The notes: generated by a model from the letters alone, not told the origin. Counted from the first letter of the stretch, positions 9,658-18,877 are shown. The stretch: DNA of 64,000 bases from Aureibaculum luteum (GCF_003449015.1 NZ_QRGD01000005.1:248001-312000), one strand, 5' to 3'. Numbers and translations: made by a program.

Positions 9658-10635
9658 CTAAAATATAGAATTAACATTAGGACACCCTGTTGCTCGTTGT
9701 TTTTTACAAAACATATTCATACCTAATGTAATTTGGTGAAAACCACTATTATCCAATACTACTTGATTGAGTTGATTGGTATACGTATATGATGCCATAT
9801 AACGTTTGTAATTAAACCCAACTATTGGTGTTATTTGTTTCAAATTTTCAACGGCATTTTTCTCTAAATTTTGTCTATACGATAATGCCGCCCAAATCTG
9901 CTTATTATTATCAATATTTTTATATGCTTTTAGATTCACATCTACAGAAAACTCGCTAGTTCTCTCAACCATTTGTAACATTACCGATGGTTCGAACTGT
10001 ACACTTTTTTCCTTTCCAAAATAGTAACCCAACGTTAATAAATAACTTCTTAAGTTTAACGAATCATAGCTGCTATTTTCTAATCCCTTAGTACTTAAAA
10101 GCAAATTTTTAACAGTAAAATAAGCATATGTATCCATAAAATGATATGCAGTACTAAAATCAGTATTAAAATAATTGGTTGACTCTATTATTTGACTATT
10201 TGAAGGGTCTGGAATAACTGATGTAAAACTGGATTGGTCAATTGTATTAATAACATAAGTAAATGACATACCAAAAGATAGTTGATTTAAGGCGTCATCT
10301 CTACCAAAATTAAGGTGATAAGCGTAACTACCTGCAATACCTTTTTGAGCATGAAAACCATTTTTATCATTAAATAATACACCTCCTAAAGCTGCTTTCT
10401 CACTTATTCTTGAATGAAAACTTAATGTTTGTAATGATGGTCCTTCAGAAATTCCATTCCACTGTTGGCGATGCGTTAATCTTAACTTTGCACAATTACC
10501 AATACCAGCAGCTGATGGATGAAGTAAAAAAACATTATCAGACAAATAATCTGTATAAATAGGAAACGTACTTTGAGAGAAAGAACCATAGGTAATAAAT
10601 GCAAAAAATAATATTAAAATTTTCTTGTTTAGCAA
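9658..10635 (-). CDS. PorP/SprF family type IX secretion system membrane protein
   Basis: A 325-residue protein with a signal peptide (MLNKKILILFFAFITYGSFS) followed by an outer-membrane beta-barrel pattern. The family hallmarks are the N-terminal block NVFLLHPSAAGI, LRLTHRQQWNGI and LGGVLFNDKNGFHAQKGI. Proteins of this family sit in the outer membrane and assist secretion of specific type B C-terminal-domain proteins, normally encoded next to them. Here the partner follows immediately on the same strand, so the pair is a dedicated substrate/porin-like module. The core type IX genes are not in this window. The pair sits between two priA-derived direct repeats. Confidence 0.9.
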   Translation of the reverse strand: MLNKKILILFFAFITYGSFSQSTFPIYTDYLSDNVFLLHPSAAGIGNCAKLRLTHRQQWNGISEGPSLQTLSFHSRISEKAALGGVLFNDKNGFHAQKGIAGSYAYHLNFGRDDALNQLSFGMSFTYVINTIDQSSFTSVIPDPSNSQIIESTNYFNTDFSTAYHFMDTYAYFTVKNLLLSTKGLENSSYDSLNLRSYLLTLGYYFGKEKSVQFEPSVMLQMVERTSEFSVDVNLKAYKNIDNNKQIWAALSYRQNLEKNAVENLKQITPIVGFNYKRYMASYTYTNQLNQVVLDNSGFHQITLGMNMFCKKQRATGCPNVNSIF

Positions 10636-10763
10636 CGTTTGGGTTTTATCAATGACAAAGATAAAATTATAACTAATTATTTGAATAAATATTATTTCTT
10701 TTAAGAAATTAGTAATGCAATATGCATATTTTAAAGGATTATTCTTAATCCCAAATCCATACT

Positions 10764-10918
10764 TAATAATTATCTACGTCTACATTAAACCGTATCGGTC
10801 TATAATTAGGTATAGACTGAAAGCTATTTTTTGTTTTATTGCTTTTAATCCGTTTATCGATTTATCTCGAGGTAACTTAATTTAAATGTTTTTAACACGT
10901 TAATCACGAATTCTTGAA
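10764..10918 (-). pseudogene. priA 3'-end remnant 2
   Basis: About 155 bp similar to the 3' end of priA. On the minus strand it reads SRIRD-stop-RVKNI-stop-IKLPRDKSIN, then a 7-nt deletion shifts the frame, and it ends YRPIRFNVDVDNY-stop, protein-identical to the PriA terminus but with synonymous differences (GAC GTA for GAT GTG). The mix of synonymous change and later stop codons suggests an allele that diverged as a working gene before it decayed. It separates the type IX pair from paralog A. The shared sequence continues rightward into the leader of paralog A. Confidence 0.85.
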
Positions 10919-11028
10919 ACTACAAAGAGCTTGGTATAATTTTTGTAGTTATAAAGTGAAATTAATTCAATAAAAAAATCTTACATTTTTATACGTGCAT
11001 ATCTAACATAATCAAAAAACATTAAATT

Positions 11029-11730
11029 ATGAAAATCAAGTTATTTTTAGCATTATTTATGGGGCTTACTATAGCAAGTTACTCTCAAATAGCATTGAAT
11101 CCTTCAGATGCACATGAACCACAAAAATATACGGTTATAACTAAAGAAAATGACACTATTTCTGTTTATGGCCCTAAAGTAAATATTGATTTTATAAATC
11201 GAGGATTTGAGGAATATGACAAAAAAGGGCAGCCAACAGGTGGTCAAATAAACCCTATTAATGATAGCAAAATACTATATAACGATAACGATGGAAAAAC
11301 AATAACTCTAAAATCAGTCACTTTACCAAAAAAAATAAGTGGTGTGTTTTTTGAAAATCCTTTTATGTTTTCATTAATAGAAAATTCAGAACAAGATTTA
11401 AAAAAAGGAAAAATAGATTTTTACGTTCTCCAATATACGAAAGAACCATTAATAGAATCACAATCAGACATAAACCAAGCAAGTAGTGAGGGTAGAAACT
11501 ATTACAAGCCAAAATACGCAATAAAAATTAAATACTATTTCAAAGATTCAAATGGCTTACATCAGATAGATTATAAAAGACAATTTAAACTTTACCCAGA
11601 AATATTAGGTAAAGAAGTATTTGAAAAAATGAAACAATCCAATAAAAGCAGGAAACAGTTTTTATTAGATTACTTTACAGAATATAATCGTAAAATAGAT
11701 ACATCTTTAGTAGCTAATGAGATGATTTAA
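11029..11730 (+). CDS. Secreted protein of unknown function, paralog A of a tandem triplet
   Basis: A 233-residue protein with a signal peptide (cleavage after TIASYSQ). The mature part begins with KYTVITKENDTISVYGP, has no Cys cluster, no membrane segment and no lipobox, and is rich in Lys, Tyr and Asn. I do not recognise a family. It is followed at 1.0-kb intervals by two paralogs; A and B are almost identical along their whole length. The leader (about 80 bp before ATG) is also conserved between the three copies, including the TTGGTATAAT stretch, so each copy probably has its own promoter. A periplasmic or surface role is inferred only from the signal peptide. Confidence 0.75.
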   Translation: MKIKLFLALFMGLTIASYSQIALNPSDAHEPQKYTVITKENDTISVYGPKVNIDFINRGFEEYDKKGQPTGGQINPINDSKILYNDNDGKTITLKSVTLPKKISGVFFENPFMFSLIENSEQDLKKGKIDFYVLQYTKEPLIESQSDINQASSEGRNYYKPKYAIKIKYYFKDSNGLHQIDYKRQFKLYPEILGKEVFEKMKQSNKSRKQFLLDYFTEYNRKIDTSLVANEMI

Positions 11731-11761
11731 TGTTATTTAATAGCTGAATTTTAAAGTAATC

Positions 11762-11919
11762 TAATCATTATCTATATTAAATCGTATTGGTCTATAATCA
11801 ATTATCGGCTGAAAACTAATTTTAATATTTTGTATACGGTTTTAGATACGTTTATCGATTTATCTTGGGGTAATTTAAATTAAAAAATACTTACGATATG
11901 TTAATTACGAATCCTTGAA
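11762..11919 (-). pseudogene. priA 3'-end remnant 3
   Basis: About 158 bp similar to the priA 3' end, starting 32 bp after the stop of paralog A. Minus-strand reading ends YRPIRFNIDND-stop, a plausible alternative PriA C-terminus that differs from the local one (YRPIRFNVDVDNY-stop). Its first ~53 bp (plus strand) are identical to remnant 4, while the remainder is more decayed. Confidence 0.85.
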
Positions 11920-12029
11920 ATAACATAGGATATGGTATAATTGTTGTAGTCATAAAATGAAATTAATTCAATAAAAAAACCTTACATTTTTATTCGTTCA
12001 TATCTAACATATTCAAAAAACTTTAAATT

Positions 12030-12731
12030 ATGAAAATTAAGTTATTTTTAGTATTATTTATGGGGCTTACTATAGCAAGTTACTCTCAAATAGCACTGAA
12101 CTCTTCAGATGCACATGAACCACAAAAATATATGGTTATAACTAAAGAAAATGATACAATTTCAGTATATGGTCCTACTGTAAATATTAATTTTCTAAAT
12201 CGAGGATTTGAGGAGTATGACAAGAAAGGGCAGCCAACAGGCGGTCAAATTACTCCTATTAATTTTATAAAAATACGATACAACGATAAGGATGGTAAAA
12301 CGACAACTCTAAAATCAGTCACTTTACCAAAAAAAGTAAAAGGTGTATTTCGTAAAAGTCCTTTTATGTTTTCATTAATAGAAAATTCAGAACAAGATTT
12401 AAATAAAGGAAAAATAGATTTTTACGTTCTCCAATATACAAAAGAACCTTTAATAGAATCACAATCAGACATAAACCAAGCAAGTAGTGAGGGTAGAAAC
12501 TATTACAAGCCAAAATACGCAATAAAAATTAGATATTATTTTAAAGATTCTAATGGTTTACATCAGATAGATACTAAAAGACAATTTAAACTTTACCCAG
12601 AAATATTAGGTAAAGAAGTATTTGAAAAAATGAAACAATCCAATAAAAGCAGGAAACAGTTTTTATTAGATTACTTTACAGAATATAATCGTAAAATAGA
12701 TACATCTTTAGTAGCTAATGATATGATTTAA
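12030..12731 (+). CDS. Secreted protein of unknown function, paralog B of a tandem triplet
   Basis: A 233-residue protein nearly identical to paralog A, starting exactly 1001 bp after it. Differences cluster in residues 45-115 (for example NFLNRG for DFIN RG and VFRKSPFMF for VFFENPFMF), while the signal peptide and the C-terminal 110 residues are close to invariant. The high identity and the 1-kb period show a recent duplication or gene conversion. It is bounded on both sides by priA-derived remnants. Function unknown. Confidence 0.75.
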   Translation: MKIKLFLVLFMGLTIASYSQIALNSSDAHEPQKYMVITKENDTISVYGPTVNINFLNRGFEEYDKKGQPTGGQITPINFIKIRYNDKDGKTTTLKSVTLPKKVKGVFRKSPFMFSLIENSEQDLNKGKIDFYVLQYTKEPLIESQSDINQASSEGRNYYKPKYAIKIRYYFKDSNGLHQIDTKRQFKLYPEILGKEVFEKMKQSNKSRKQFLLDYFTEYNRKIDTSLVANDMI

Positions 12732-12762
12732 TGTTATTAAATAGTTGAATTTAAAAGTAATC

Positions 12763-12918
12763 TAATCATTATCTATATTAAATCGTATTGGTCTATAATC
12801 AATTATCGGCTGAAAGCTATTTTTAATTTTTTGGATTACTGCTTTTGATAAGTTATCGATTTATCTTGGGGTAACTTAATTAAAATAGTTTTAATATGTT
12901 GATTTCTAATTCTTGAAA
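12763..12918 (-). pseudogene. priA 3'-end remnant 4 (mosaic)
   Basis: About 156 bp similar to the priA 3' end. The left part (to about 12814) is identical to remnant 3, whereas the right part (from about 12841) is almost identical to the intact local priA (13812-13890), with one 1-nt deletion that breaks the frame and a few substitutions. This mosaic indicates recombination between copies. Confidence 0.85.
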
Positions 12919-13028
12919 CAACAAGGAGCTTGGTATAATTTTTTTTGTCATAAAATGAAATTAATTAAAATAAAAAATCTTACATTTTTATTTGTTTATA
13001 TCTAACCTGCTCGAAAAACATTAAAATT

Positions 13029-13715
13029 ATGAAAACCAATTTATTTTTATACTTTTTTATCGGAATCACCACATTTAGTTTAGCTCAAGATTTATCGAAT
13101 TCCTCGAACGTATCTAATACTAAAATATATACGGTAATAACTGAAAAGAACGATACAATGTATGTTATTGGTCCAAAAAAATCATCGCTGAATTCCATAC
13201 ATAGAGGCTTTGATATTTATGATAGAAAAGGACAACAGACAGGTCGCATGATGATCCCGATTAATAATAAATATATATATTACAAAGATGAATATGGTAA
13301 TTCAATAAAACTAAAATCAGTTCCCTTAGAAAAAAAAATTAAAGGAGTGTTATTTAAGTCTCCTTTTATGTTTACTTTAATTGAAAATACCAAGCAAGAT
13401 TTAAAAAAAGGAAAAGTAGATTTTTACTATCTTCGATATACAAGACAACCAATGCAAGAAACAGATATAAGTATAGAAAATAGCACAGGTAGAAATCCCT
13501 ATAAATCAACATCCTTACCAAAAATTAACTATTATTTTAAAGATTCAAATGGTTTACATCAGATAGATTCTAAAAGACAATTTAAACTTTACCCAGAAAT
13601 ATTGGGTAAAGAAGTATTCAAAAAAATGAAACAATCCAATAAAAATAGGAAACAGTTTTTATTAGATTACTTTACTGAATACAATAAGAAAATAGATAAT
13701 TCAATTAAACAGTAG
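13029..13715 (+). CDS. Secreted protein of unknown function, paralog C of a tandem triplet
   Basis: A 228-residue protein with signal peptide (cleavage near FSLAQD). It shares KYTVIT-like start (IYTVITEKNDTMYVIGP), GFDIYDRKGQQTG and KSPFMFTLIENTKQDL with A and B but is clearly more diverged in the first 180 residues. From YYFKDSNGLHQID onward it is almost identical to A and B, which points to gene conversion of the 3' end or to selection on the C-terminus. Its stop lies 14 bp from the end of intact priA, with which it is convergent. Function unknown. Confidence 0.75.
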   Translation: MKTNLFLYFFIGITTFSLAQDLSNSSNVSNTKIYTVITEKNDTMYVIGPKKSSLNSIHRGFDIYDRKGQQTGRMMIPINNKYIYYKDEYGNSIKLKSVPLEKKIKGVLFKSPFMFTLIENTKQDLKKGKVDFYYLRYTRQPMQETDISIENSTGRNPYKSTSLPKINYYFKDSNGLHQIDSKRQFKLYPEILGKEVFKKMKQSNKNRKQFLLDYFTEYNKKIDNSIKQ

Positions 13716-13729
13716 TTTCACTTAATCTA

Positions 13730-16177
13730 TTAATAATTATCCACATCTACATTAAACCGTATCGGTCTATAACTTGGTATAGACTGAAAGCTATTTTTAA
13801 TTTTTTGTAGTACCGCTTTTGATAAGTTTATCGATTTATCTTGTGGTAACTTAATTAGAATAGTTTTAATATGTTGATTTCTAATTCTTGATATAGCAGG
13901 ACTCGTGGGTCCTAAAATATTAGTCCCAAACGTGTTATATAAAGACTTATACAACCAATCAGCTCCTGAATTTACTTTGATATAATCTCTGTGCTTTAAT
14001 GTAATTTTAACCATCCGTAATATGGGTGGGTACTTGTATTGATGACGTTCGTACAGTTGTTCTTTGTACATCGTAGCATAATCATTGGTTGTAACTTGTT
14101 GCAGTATTTGATGATACGGGTTAAAGGTTTGGATAGCAACTTTACCTCTTTTTTTGGCTCGCCCTGCCCTACCAGAAACTTGCACCAACAACTGAAAACT
14201 CTTTTCATGTGCCCTGAAATCTGGAAAGTTGAGCATATTATCAGCATTTAATACACCAACTAGCGAAACATTATCAAAATCTAAGCCTTTAGAAAGCATT
14301 TGTGTCCCAACTAAAATATCAATTTCACGAGATTGAAATGCCTCAATAATTTTATGATAACCGTATTTTCCACGTGTGGTATCCAAATCCATTCTCCCAA
14401 TTTTATGATTAGGAAATAATTCTTGTAATTCCAATTCAATTTGCTCTGTACCAAAACCTTTAGTGTCTAAGCTCGGATTTCCACAAGCTGAACATATTTT
14501 AGGTAGTGGCTTGTGATATCCACAATAATGACATTTTAATTCGCCACGTAATTTATGGTAGGTTAAACTGACATCGCAATTAGGGCATTGTGGAGAAACA
14601 CCGCAAGACTTACACTCTACTATTGGTGAAAATCCACGTCTATTTTGAAATAATATAACCTGTTCTTTTTCATCTAACGCTTCATTAATTAGCACCATTA
14701 GTCGTTCAGAAAAATGCTTGGTCATACGTTTTTTACGGTAGCCTTCTTTAATATCTACCAGTTCAACTTCTGGTAACATAACATTACCAAAACGTCGGTT
14801 GAGCTCTACCAACCCGTATTTTTTTTGTTCCGCATTGTAATAACTCTCTAAAGACGGAGTGGCACTTCCTAAAAGCACTTTCGCCTTATGCAAATTGGCC
14901 AGTACAATGGCTGCGTCTCTTGCATGATAACGTGGTGCTGGATCAAATTGTTTGTACGAAGTTTCATGTTCTTCATCTACAATGATCAACCCCAATTCTG
15001 AGAATGGTAAAAATATAGAAGATCTTGCACCTAAAATTAACTGTGCTTTATCTGATTTGTTTAAAATATTATTCCACACTTCTACCCTTTCGTTTAAGGA
15101 ATATTTAGAGTGAAATACAGCAATTTTATTTCCGAAATATTTTTGTAAGCGATCAATTAACTGAGTGGTTAATGCAATTTCTGGTACTAAATATAATACT
15201 TGTTTACCTTGCTTTAATACTTGGTCAATTAGTTTTACATAGATTTCCGTTTTACCACTTGACGTGATGCCATGCAATAAAACAACTTCGTTTTTTTCAA
15301 AACTTTTATTGAGTTCATTATAGCATTCTTCCTGAAATTCAGATAGTTCCTTGAAACTATCGGTAGCCTCTTTAAAGTTAACACGATCTGTTTGGATGGT
15401 ATAAATTTCAAACACTTCTTTTTCTGCCAATGCTTTTATTACCGCAGGTGATACCTTACTCACCTCTTTAAGTTGCTTCTGCTTTATTGGTTTTTTGGTA
15501 GCTCCATGTAATGAAAAATAAGTCATTACCGCATTGCGTTGCTGATTGGCTCTACTCAATTCTTCTAATAAATCCCCTAACTCTTTCTGATCATTATACC
15601 GTTCATTTAAGCGGATATACTTTATTAATTTAGGTGTGTATTGCTCTATAATTTCTTCCTGTAAAACAATTGCTTTCTTTTTGAGTAAATCATTTAAAAT
15701 GGGTAAAACACGTTTTTTATCTAGAATGGCACTAATTTTCTGAATAGGTAATACCTCTTGATGCTCTAACGCTTCTATGATTAAAAATTCATCATCCGTT
15801 AAGGAAGATTCCAACATGAATTCTTTATTTTTTATAACCTGTGTTTCACTTTCCAATAAAAATGTTGACGGTAATGCAGAACGCAATACTTCACCTAAAG
15901 AACACATATAATAATTGGCTATCCATTGCCAATGTTTCAATTGCTTTTTTGTAATAATCGGATACTCATCTAAAATTTGAAAAATATCCTTGGCTTGATA
16001 TGCCGTAGGTTCCTTTTGATGCACTTCTGCCACTATAGCCGTATATATTTTCGATTTTCCAAAAGGTACAGCCACACGCATACCTGGTTCTAAAAAATCC
16101 TTTTCAGCTTCCGTTATACTATACGTAAAGAGTTGCTGTAAGGGTATTGGTAATATGACGTTTACGAAGTTGTTCAA
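13730..16177 (-). CDS. priA: Primosomal protein N' (replication restart helicase PriA)
   Basis: An 815-residue DNA helicase that reloads the replisome at stalled forks. It shows the N-terminal 3'-end DNA-binding domain, Walker A GITSSGKTEIY (about residues 302-312), Walker B VDEEH (about 398-402), GSATPSLES, and the PriA zinc-binding domain CKSCGVSPQCPNCDVS followed by CHYCGYHKPLPKICSAC (about 517-560), then helicase motifs GTQMLSKGLDFDNV and QVSGRAGR. Length and order are normal for the family. It ends YRPIRFNVDVDNY. It stands alone; its 3' end is copied four more times at 6312-12918, and accessory genes are stacked against it. Confidence 0.97.
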   Translation of the reverse strand: MNNFVNVILPIPLQQLFTYSITEAEKDFLEPGMRVAVPFGKSKIYTAIVAEVHQKEPTAYQAKDIFQILDEYPIITKKQLKHWQWIANYYMCSLGEVLRSALPSTFLLESETQVIKNKEFMLESSLTDDEFLIIEALEHQEVLPIQKISAILDKKRVLPILNDLLKKKAIVLQEEIIEQYTPKLIKYIRLNERYNDQKELGDLLEELSRANQQRNAVMTYFSLHGATKKPIKQKQLKEVSKVSPAVIKALAEKEVFEIYTIQTDRVNFKEATDSFKELSEFQEECYNELNKSFEKNEVVLLHGITSSGKTEIYVKLIDQVLKQGKQVLYLVPEIALTTQLIDRLQKYFGNKIAVFHSKYSLNERVEVWNNILNKSDKAQLILGARSSIFLPFSELGLIIVDEEHETSYKQFDPAPRYHARDAAIVLANLHKAKVLLGSATPSLESYYNAEQKKYGLVELNRRFGNVMLPEVELVDIKEGYRKKRMTKHFSERLMVLINEALDEKEQVILFQNRRGFSPIVECKSCGVSPQCPNCDVSLTYHKLRGELKCHYCGYHKPLPKICSACGNPSLDTKGFGTEQIELELQELFPNHKIGRMDLDTTRGKYGYHKIIEAFQSREIDILVGTQMLSKGLDFDNVSLVGVLNADNMLNFPDFRAHEKSFQLLVQVSGRAGRAKKRGKVAIQTFNPYHQILQQVTTNDYATMYKEQLYERHQYKYPPILRMVKITLKHRDYIKVNSGADWLYKSLYNTFGTNILGPTSPAISRIRNQHIKTILIKLPQDKSINLSKAVLQKIKNSFQSIPSYRPIRFNVDVDNY

Positions 16178-16488
16178 AAATGTTTGTGGTTTTACTGTTT
16201 GTTATTACTTTTTGTAAATTAATTTCGGGTATTCATATTTGTGAATGTCACCTTGAGCGGAGTTGAGAAGTTAACCGTTTACTATCAAAACTTACCAACC
16301 ACAAAAAGCAAAGTTAAAATTTTAATTCTTAGAAAATTGTTCTCAATACAATTTTCTTCCGGACGCATCGCCAGAAAATCAATCGAACTATTGAAAGCAA
16401 TGGATTAAAAATTAGAAAAAATACAAATACTGGTATTATTTAAAATACTGTATCTTTATAAACATCAGGTAATCATTAAATTAATAAA
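16178..16488. other. Intergenic region between divergent priA and dienelactone hydrolase genes
   Basis: The 311 bp must contain both promoters. At 16247-16270 it holds gtcaccttgagcggagttga and four further bases, a sequence of the type often scattered in flavobacterial intergenic regions (from general knowledge, not checked). Otherwise nothing recognisable. Confidence 0.4.
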
Positions 16489-17376
16489 ATGAAGAATATA
16501 AAAAAAGAAGATATCAATCAAGAAGTTTTTGATTTGTACGATAGTTATGTACATAATAAGATTGACCGACGAAATTTTATGAATAAGCTTTCGGTATATG
16601 CCGTAGGTGGATTAACCCTTCCTTCATTATTAGCCTTTTTAATGCCGAAATATGTAGAAGCTCAGAAAGTAAATTTTAATGACCCTCGTCTAAAGTCAGA
16701 ATATGTTGAATATGAATCACCCAAAGGCGGTGGAAAAATGCGTGGTTTATTAACAAGACCTATTAAAAGCACTACGAAATTACCTGGAATAATAGTAGTA
16801 CACGAAAACAGAGGTCTTAATCCACATATTGAAGATGTAGCTCGTAGAGCTGCTCTTGAAGGCTTTATAGCTTTTGCACCAGATGCATTATTCCCTTTAG
16901 GAGGATATCCTGGTACTGATGATGAAGGTAGAGAACTACAACGAAAGAGAGACCGAAATGAAATGCTAGAGGATTTTATCTCTGCTTATGATTTATTAAA
17001 AGCCCACAAAGAATGTACGGGTAATGTTGGTGTTGTTGGTTTTTGTTTTGGTGGCTCCATTTCTAACATGATGGCTGTACATATTCCCGATTTAAAAGCT
17101 TCAGTTCCTTTTTATGGAGGGCAACCAGAAACTAAAGATGTACCAAAAATTAAGGCTCCATTACTCCTCCAATTTGCTGAATTAGACAAAAGGGTAAATG
17201 CAGGTTGGCCAGCTTATGAAGCTGCACTAAAAGAGCATAAAAAAACATATACGGCTCATATGTATAAAGGTGTAAATCATGGATTCCACAATGACACCAC
17301 TCCTAGGTATGATGAAACTGCAGCGAAACTTGCATGGAAACGTACGATTGCTTTTTTTAAGGAAAAGTTAATTTAA
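16489..17376 (+). CDS. Dienelactone hydrolase family protein with Tat signal
   Basis: A 295-residue alpha/beta hydrolase. The N-terminus carries a twin-arginine motif DRRNFMNKL (Arg27-Arg28) followed by a hydrophobic stretch [16 protein letters not shown], so export by the Tat pathway is predicted. The dienelactone hydrolase triad is visible: Cys in GFCFGGS (about residue 186), Asp in AELDKRV (about 233) and His in VNHGFHND (about 264). The reference enzyme hydrolyses dienelactones in chlorocatechol breakdown, but most exported homologues have unknown substrates. The Tat motif sits about 25 residues in, later than usual. It is monocistronic and divergent from priA. Confidence 0.88.
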   Translation: MKNIKKEDINQEVFDLYDSYVHNKIDRRNFMNKLSVYAVGGLTLPSLLAFLMPKYVEAQKVNFNDPRLKSEYVEYESPKGGGKMRGLLTRPIKSTTKLPGIIVVHENRGLNPHIEDVARRAALEGFIAFAPDALFPLGGYPGTDDEGRELQRKRDRNEMLEDFISAYDLLKAHKECTGNVGVVGFCFGGSISNMMAVHIPDLKASVPFYGGQPETKDVPKIKAPLLLQFAELDKRVNAGWPAYEAALKEHKKTYTAHMYKGVNHGFHNDTTPRYDETAAKLAWKRTIAFFKEKLI

Positions 17377-17535
17377 GTTTCACCATTTTTAAACTAAAAT
17401 TTATCTTCTCTATTTTATCAATTTCATTTTAATTTTAACATTTAAAAATGAAAACAATTTGATAATTTAATTCTAAAAATAAATACTTCTTAAGTATATA
17501 CTGCACAGAGCCCTTATAAGACAAGGGTTCTGGAC

Positions 17536-17552
17536 TTTGGCACGATGCTTGT
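17536..17552 (+). promoter_or_regulatory. Sigma-54 (RpoN) -24/-12 promoter
   Basis: TTTGGCACGATGCTTGT matches the consensus TTGGCACG-N4-TTGC: the -24 half TTGGCACG is perfect and the -12 half is TTGT instead of TTGC. It lies about 60 bp before the ATG at 17611. An imperfect hairpin, AGAGCCCTT with AAGGGTTCT, sits just upstream (about 17508-17531). An RpoN-dependent activator would be needed. Confidence 0.7.
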
Positions 17553-17610
17553 AATTATCTTCACGGTAGTGTTAACCAAAACCTATTTAATAACCTTTAA
17601 CACTTTAATT

Positions 17611-18822
17611 ATGAAAAAAATTACATTATTACTCGTAACAGTCTTCGCACTGAGCCTTAGTCCGCAAATTTATGCTGCTGATGCAAACACTTATTTAGAT
17701 ACTCAAAACAGGAGAATTTATGAAAATAATAAATCCTTCACATTCATTGAAGAAGGAATTACATTTTCAATATTCCAAAATGGAGAGTTTGATTTTTATA
17801 TTAACCCAAGACGTGGTATGCATGTTGGAGTTGATTTAGACAATGTAAGTATCAGTTACAATTCAGGTTACAATTACGAGCCTTATGTACAATATGATGA
17901 TTATGGTGCTATAATTCAAATAGAAAACACGCCAATTTACTATGACTCTTATGGGCGTATAATCGAAGCAGGTGATGTAACTATTAATTACCGTTCTAGT
18001 AGAGTAAACCGAATAGGTAGCTTAAATATCTATTACAATTCTTACGGAGGGTATTCGTACCAAAGAGGCTATGTAAATGTATTTAATAGACATCATGTGT
18101 TTCACCCATTTCATAACTTTTTTGTACTACCATTTTTTAATAGATCGATACTAAGCTATAAGCCTTATAGAAATAGATATAGACCAACACGTTACAGCTA
18201 TTATTATGGTAAAAACAATCACAAAAGAAAGTATAATAGAAATTATAATAGTAACAGAGGATATAAAAAAATAAACTCTAGAGTAAGAACACGTAATTCT
18301 AGTGTTGCAAGATCAAAAGGAGTTAACAGTCGATCTACTAGTAAAAGAAATAACACCGTAACAAGAAGACAAACAGCTCAACGTAATACGGCGACTAGAA
18401 ACAATAGAAATAGCACCAGTTCTAATAGAACAACAAATAAAACACCTAAAAGAACAGTTGCACAAAACAGAAGTGTTACACCTCGTAATAGTAGAACTAT
18501 TAACACTCAAACAAGAAGTACAGTTCAGAATAGAAGTGAGAGAAAACCTGTACAACGTACAGTGAGAACACAGTCTCGTAAAGCAAATGAAAGAAGTATT
18601 TCTCAAAGAAATTCTTCAACAAAAAACAGAAGTTCAGTACAAAGAACAGAAAGAAAACCTGTACAACGTACTACAAGAACTCAAACAAGAAATACATCTA
18701 GTTCTTCTAGAACGGCATCGAAAAGATCTACTCCAACAAGGACTAAATCTACCGTACAGAGAAAAACAAGAACAGCATCTACGTCTCCAGTTAAGAGATC
18801 TTCTTCAAAAAGAAGGATGTAA
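17611..18822 (+). CDS. Exported protein with aromatic N-terminal half and long Arg/Ser/Thr/Asn-rich tail
   Basis: 403 residues from ATG 17611. An in-frame upstream ATG at 17545 lies inside the sigma-54 promoter and would hide the signal peptide, so I reject it. Residues 1-22 (MKKITLLLVTVFALSLSPQI...) are a signal peptide. Residues 23-180 are rich in Tyr/Asn/Gly with repeated IYYNSYG-like units. From about residue 185 to the end the protein is a low-complexity, strongly basic region built from units such as ERKPVQRT and RTQTRNTSSS. Such a tail should be disordered and could bind polyanions (LPS, polysaccharide, DNA). I do not recognise a family. A bidirectional terminator follows. Confidence 0.7.
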   Translation: MKKITLLLVTVFALSLSPQIYAADANTYLDTQNRRIYENNKSFTFIEEGITFSIFQNGEFDFYINPRRGMHVGVDLDNVSISYNSGYNYEPYVQYDDYGAIIQIENTPIYYDSYGRIIEAGDVTINYRSSRVNRIGSLNIYYNSYGGYSYQRGYVNVFNRHHVFHPFHNFFVLPFFNRSILSYKPYRNRYRPTRYSYYYGKNNHKRKYNRNYNSNRGYKKINSRVRTRNSSVARSKGVNSRSTSKRNNTVTRRQTAQRNTATRNNRNSTSSNRTTNKTPKRTVAQNRSVTPRNSRTINTQTRSTVQNRSERKPVQRTVRTQSRKANERSISQRNSSTKNRSSVQRTERKPVQRTTRTQTRNTSSSSRTASKRSTPTRTKSTVQRKTRTASTSPVKRSSSKRRM

Positions 18823-18855
18823 AAAGTAAGAAAAGGGAAAGTTGATGCAGAAAAA

Positions 18856-18877
18856 AGGCTTACCAATTGGTAAGCCT
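18856..18877. terminator. Bidirectional intrinsic terminator
   Basis: AGGCTTACCAA and TTGGTAAGCCT form a perfect 11-bp palindrome flanked by A6 on the left and T6 on the right. It lies between the Arg-rich protein gene and the convergent VOC gene. Confidence 0.9.

Noticed and set aside
6312-13894. Integron- or integrase-type island with att sites at priA
   Set aside because: No integrase, recombinase or relaxase gene is present in the island, the repeats vary from 40 to 160 bp, and they differ in sequence; site-specific integration is therefore less likely than homology-driven import, though a lost integrase cannot be excluded.
17545-17610. In-frame ATG upstream of the Arg-rich protein
   Set aside because: It falls inside the sigma-54 promoter and would bury the signal peptide; ATG 17611 is preferred.
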